A stretch of DNA of 11,213 bases from Leptotrichia sp. oral taxon 215 str. W9775. Its GTDB lineage: Bacteria; Fusobacteriota; Fusobacteriia; Fusobacteriales; Leptotrichiaceae. This document shows positions 9,501 through 11,213 of this stretch, one piece after another (within the stretch, counting starts at the first letter, position 1; each line of letters opens with the position of its first letter). The stretch spans positions 1 through 11,213 of the forward strand of contig NZ_KI272873.1 of assembly GCF_000469505.1 (NCBI RefSeq). Reading direction: 5' to 3'. The notes beneath the pieces were generated by a model, which worked only from the letters and a program-made list of their open reading frames with translations, was not told the origin of the DNA and searched no databases. Both the position numbers and the translations under genes were made by a program.

Positions 9501-10893
9501 TTGTAAGCCTTGTAATTTCTTCAGGAATATTCATTTCAGGATTTACAAACACAGAAAATTCATCTATTATTTCTTTTCCTTTTAATTTAATTGCTCCAAT
9601 TTCAATTATTTTGTCATTATAAGGGTCAAGTCCTGTCGTTTCTATATCGAATACAACATAAACTTCTTCTTCTATCAGTTTATCTGACGGCTTTGTTATC
9701 ATATCCTGCTCATCATCAACAACATAGGCTTCCACTCCAAAAATTATTTTAAAATTATCATTTGATTCCTTGTATGCAAAAGGAAAGGAATGCACTACTC
9801 CAAAATCTGTAACTGCAATTGCTTCATGACCAAATTCCTTTGCCCTCTTTGCCAAGTCCTTTGCAGAAACTACTCCGCTCATTTCACTCATATTTGTATG
9901 GGCATGAAGTTCTATTCTTTTCTTTTCTGCGTTATCTTTTCTAGCCTTCATTTTAGGCTCTATCTTGTCAATTTTCTTTGTATTTATGTAGTATTCCCCA
10001 TTAAATCTGTCTGCTTCAAGTCTTCCAATTACCTTCACCCAGTCATTCAGACCTATTTTTACATCTTCGGATTTCTTAAGAAAAATTCTACATCCTATAG
10101 AATCTGCATAATCGGTAATTATAAAGTCACATTTTGTATTTCCATTTTTTGTTTCTGAAATATCTATGTGGAAAATATGCCCTTCAAGAGCAATTTCCTC
10201 ATTCAGGTTCAAGCTGTCAAGCACACTGAAATCACTGGCTTTTCTGTCAGACACTTTTTTTCTGTAATCGCTATGCAATGTATTTCCCTTATTTCCATTC
10301 CATTTTTCCTTCGTTTCTTCCTTTGGTGGTTCAAATACAGGAAGTTCCTCCACCTTCACAGCCTTTTCCAGATTTTTCTTCTTTTCTTCAATCATTTTAT
10401 GAATTTTTTCAAAATCCCCACTTGTAAATTCCAGATTAAAATTTTTTCCTGTGGCATTGTATATTCTCTGTTTCAGTTCTCTCAATATATCAGAATTTCT
10501 TCCATGCTCTATCAGATGTTCTGACGGAAGTTTTATAAAAATATTATCTTCAATATTATCCACTTCATAATTGGCAAAAATATACTGATGTCTTGCACTT
10601 TCAGACTTATAATTATCAATAATGAATCTTATGAAACCTTGCACATCTCTTTCAAGCGTTTCAGGTTCAACAGTTATTTTTATGCTGAGCTGAAGAGCTG
10701 TACCAAGACTTTTGTATAACAGTTTACGCAAATCTGCCAGTTCTTCATTTGCGTTATAGTCATTTACTTTAACATGTATTTCCATTGCCCTCTTTTTTGA
10801 AAACAGATTTATATGCTCTATCTTGAAACTTTTCATATCATACTTTGCCGTAAAATCATTTGACGGCTTTAATTTTAAATACTTTGCTGACAT
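6583..10893 (-). CDS. polC: DNA polymerase III alpha subunit, PolC type
   Basis: Replicative DNA polymerase with built-in 3'-5' proofreading, acting at the replication fork in the cytoplasm. At 1436 residues it matches the usual PolC length. In order: N-terminal domain (1-about 200, with a charged Lys/Glu linker at about 165-200); OB fold (about 225-312); PHP part 1 (about 326-400, IELHAHT at 327-333); DEDDh exonuclease inserted at about 410-575 (D416, E418, D501, H554, D559); PHP part 2 (about 590-740, GDAHY at 729-733); polymerase core with GSRGSVGSS (877-885), a four-Cys zinc finger (C905, C908, C928, C931), PDIDLNF with catalytic D957 and D959, GQHPGG (1036-1041) and a likely third carboxylate D1086; tail ending QQTLF (1432-1436), a sliding-clamp binding motif. 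The ATG at 10893 follows AAAGGT, and the same frame is closed by a stop upstream. Oddity: PHP residues usually conserved are replaced (F364 in VTDF; S339; no Cys near 651). The gene appears monocistronic, with its own promoter and terminator. Confidence 0.98.
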   Translation of the reverse strand: MSAKYLKLKPSNDFTAKYDMKSFKIEHINLFSKKRAMEIHVKVNDYNANEELADLRKLLYKSLGTALQLSIKITVEPETLERDVQGFIRFIIDNYKSESARHQYIFANYEVDNIEDNIFIKLPSEHLIEHGRNSDILRELKQRIYNATGKNFNLEFTSGDFEKIHKMIEEKKKNLEKAVKVEELPVFEPPKEETKEKWNGNKGNTLHSDYRKKVSDRKASDFSVLDSLNLNEEIALEGHIFHIDISETKNGNTKCDFIITDYADSIGCRIFLKKSEDVKIGLNDWVKVIGRLEADRFNGEYYINTKKIDKIEPKMKARKDNAEKKRIELHAHTNMSEMSGVVSAKDLAKRAKEFGHEAIAVTDFGVVHSFPFAYKESNDNFKIIFGVEAYVVDDEQDMITKPSDKLIEEEVYVVFDIETTGLDPYNDKIIEIGAIKLKGKEIIDEFSVFVNPEMNIPEEITRLTNITNDMVKDADNIEKVLPEFLEFCKDTTVVAHNAKFDVGFINQKAKNQGLEYSPSVIDTLHWARVLLPDQKRFGLKNVANYFNISLDNHHRAVDDAKATAEIFQKFLNMVLSRGILKLTEISRELETNIQNAETLNTMILVKNQAGLRDLYELISRSHIEFFGNRKPRIPKSLLNEKRENLLIASSASAVFGNNGELANMFIRGSDLKDIEERAKFYDYIEIHPMTNYVDLEGTGDIESLDKIVEMNNYFYNLGKKLGKIVVATGDAHYLEEREAVNRSVLILGSGMGRRIFSYDKRLFFRTTEEMLEEFSYLGEDKAYEVVVENTHKINDMIEKVRPIPTGFYPPKIEGAEEEVRQMTYAKLHELYGENVPEHLKERIEKELNSIIGNGFAVLYLIAQKLVKKSLDNGYLVGSRGSVGSSIVAYLMGITEVNGLYPHYRCPNCKHTEFMEFEGSGPDLPDKVCPECGTKYIKDGHAIPFEVFMGFNGDKVPDIDLNFSGEYQGEIHKYTEELFGSDNVFRAGTIATLAEKNAFGYVRKYFEEIEGSPEISKRKAELTRIAKGCEGARKTTGQHPGGMIVVPSDKSIYDFCPIQRPANDMNAESKTTHFDYHVMDEQLVKLDILGHDDPTTLRILQDLTGVDIYSIPLDDEKVMSLFSGTEALGVEPADIDSKTGSSGIPEFGTSFVKQMLMDTKPKTFAELVRISGLSHGTDVWLNNAQEYVRQGIATLSEIITVRDDIMNYLIDNGLDKSVAFTIMEFVRKGQPTKNPEKWKEFSEIMKKHKVKQWYIDSCEKIKYMFPKGHAVAYVMMAVRIAYFKVYYPLEFYTAFLNRKAADFKMTAMFKPVDELKRSKKELDAKGNLNAKEKQELFLYEILIEMHYRKIELMQIDIYKSEATSFTIEDGKIRMPLIAMDGLGESVAVNVVNERKKGEFLSMEDLVKRTKLNKTVMDLLKTYECVPELSATNQQTLF

Positions 10894-10902
10894 TCTATCA
10901 TT

Positions 10903-10908
10903 ACCTTT
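10903..10908 (-). promoter_or_regulatory. Ribosome binding site of polC
   Basis: The minus strand reads AAAGGT about 9-10 bases before the ATG. It is weaker and farther from the start than the autotransporter's GGAGGT, but it is the only Shine-Dalgarno-like stretch nearby and supports the start at 10893. Confidence 0.65.
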
Positions 10909-10944
10909 GCTTTCTAGTTTTTATTTTATAATTTTATTTTTTAT

Positions 10945-10973
10945 ATTATACAATATCCAAAAAATTATTACAA
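10945..10973 (-). promoter_or_regulatory. Sigma-70 type promoter of polC
   Basis: Read on the minus strand: TTGTAA (10968-10973, 4 of 6 consensus), a 17-base spacer (10951-10967) and a perfect TATAAT (10945-10950). Transcription would begin near 10938, giving a leader of about 45 bases that is almost all A/T. It lies after the terminator of the upstream gene, so polC appears to be transcribed on its own. Confidence 0.7.
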
Positions 10974-11018
10974 AAGTTTTTGGTTAGAGTTTATTTTATC
11001 CCTATAATACATATGAGG

Positions 11019-11056
11019 AAAAAAAAATACCGCCAATATAATATTGACGGCATTTT
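11019..11056 (-). terminator. Intrinsic terminator of the upstream autotransporter gene
   Basis: On the minus strand CCGTCAATA (11042-11050), loop TTA, and TATTGGCGG (11030-11038) form a 9-bp stem with one G-U pair, followed by a run of T (plus-strand A's at 11019-11027). It lies about 75 bases past the stop at 11128. The other flank carries ATTTTTC, so it might also stop plus-strand transcripts, although no plus-strand gene is nearby. Confidence 0.85.
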
Positions 11057-11127
11057 TCATATTTTTACTTAATTTCTTAATTAAAATTATATTTTAAATA
11101 GAAACTTTTTCTTTGAATAAGGAATTA

Positions 11128-11213
11128 TTAGTAAATCGCTCTAAATCCAATTCCTCCTCTTATGTTACTTCCCTTAGTGTCATAACCTGCATTTACTGTT
11201 ACTCCAAATCTTG
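11128..11213 (-). CDS. C-terminal end of a second autotransporter beta-barrel (5' part outside window)
   Basis: Only the last 27 codons and the TAA stop are visible. The peptide has an RFGVTVNAGYDTKG strand followed by NIRGGIGFRAIY, and it ends in an aromatic residue after alternating hydrophobic positions. This is the typical last beta-strand of an outer-membrane barrel, the signal recognised by the BAM machinery. The GYDTKG...RGGIGFR...Y pattern is what I recall at the end of Leptotrichia and Fusobacterium autotransporters, so this is probably another member of that family. Passenger type and size cannot be seen. It is transcribed in the same direction as polC and ends at its own terminator. 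Confidence 0.8.
   Translation of the reverse strand, partial: RFGVTVNAGYDTKGSNIRGGIGFRAIY

Noticed and set aside
7283..10524. Plus-strand open frames of 61-122 codons opposite polC
   Set aside because: They are shadows of polC. The polC frame contains every expected motif across its whole length.
10980..11052. Possible plus-strand promoter (TTGGTT, 17 bases, TATAAT at about 11003-11008) making a tiny RNA ending at the 11030-11050 hairpin
   Set aside because: The -35 box is poor, AT-rich DNA gives many TATAAT matches, and the transcript would be only about 40 bases. The hairpin is better explained as the minus-strand terminator.

Overview
The window looks like the chromosome of a fusobacterium, most likely Leptotrichia or a close relative in the Leptotrichiaceae. 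This rests on three things: the DNA is AT-rich; it carries a PolC-type DNA polymerase III, found in Firmicutes and Fusobacteria; and it carries giant outer-membrane autotransporters of the fusobacterial type, with the characteristic conserved N-terminus. The genus is an inference from family resemblance, as no database search was possible.

All genes lie on the minus strand, so transcription runs from high to low coordinates. From right to left: (1) the last 27 codons of an autotransporter beta-barrel (11128-11213), followed by an intrinsic terminator (about 11019-11056); (2) a promoter (10945-10973) and a complete polC of 1436 codons (6583-10893); (3) a 292-base gap holding a strong hairpin terminator for polC, a near-perfect sigma-70 type promoter that overlaps it, and a long A-rich leader; (4) a very large autotransporter gene, open from 6290 to the left edge. 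About 2,096 codons of it are visible and its C-terminal barrel is cut off by the window.

The autotransporter reads as an N-terminal basic region and hydrophobic export signal, a short predicted helix, a conserved W/Y-rich module, an Ala/Pro linker, a Gly/Asn/Thr-rich passenger with about 22 degenerate beta-helix-type repeats, a linker helix, and the first strands of the outer-membrane barrel. PolC is full length and has its polymerase, exonuclease, zinc-finger and clamp-binding signatures. Its PHP domain, however, lacks several residues usual in the family.

PolC (replication) and the autotransporters (surface adhesion) have no evident functional link. Each gene has its own promoter and/or terminator, so they appear to be separate transcription units. 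I found no RNA genes, CRISPR arrays, insertion sequences or phage genes. The most notable points are the fused terminator/promoter element, the altered PHP site of PolC, and an essential replication gene lying between two surface-protein genes.
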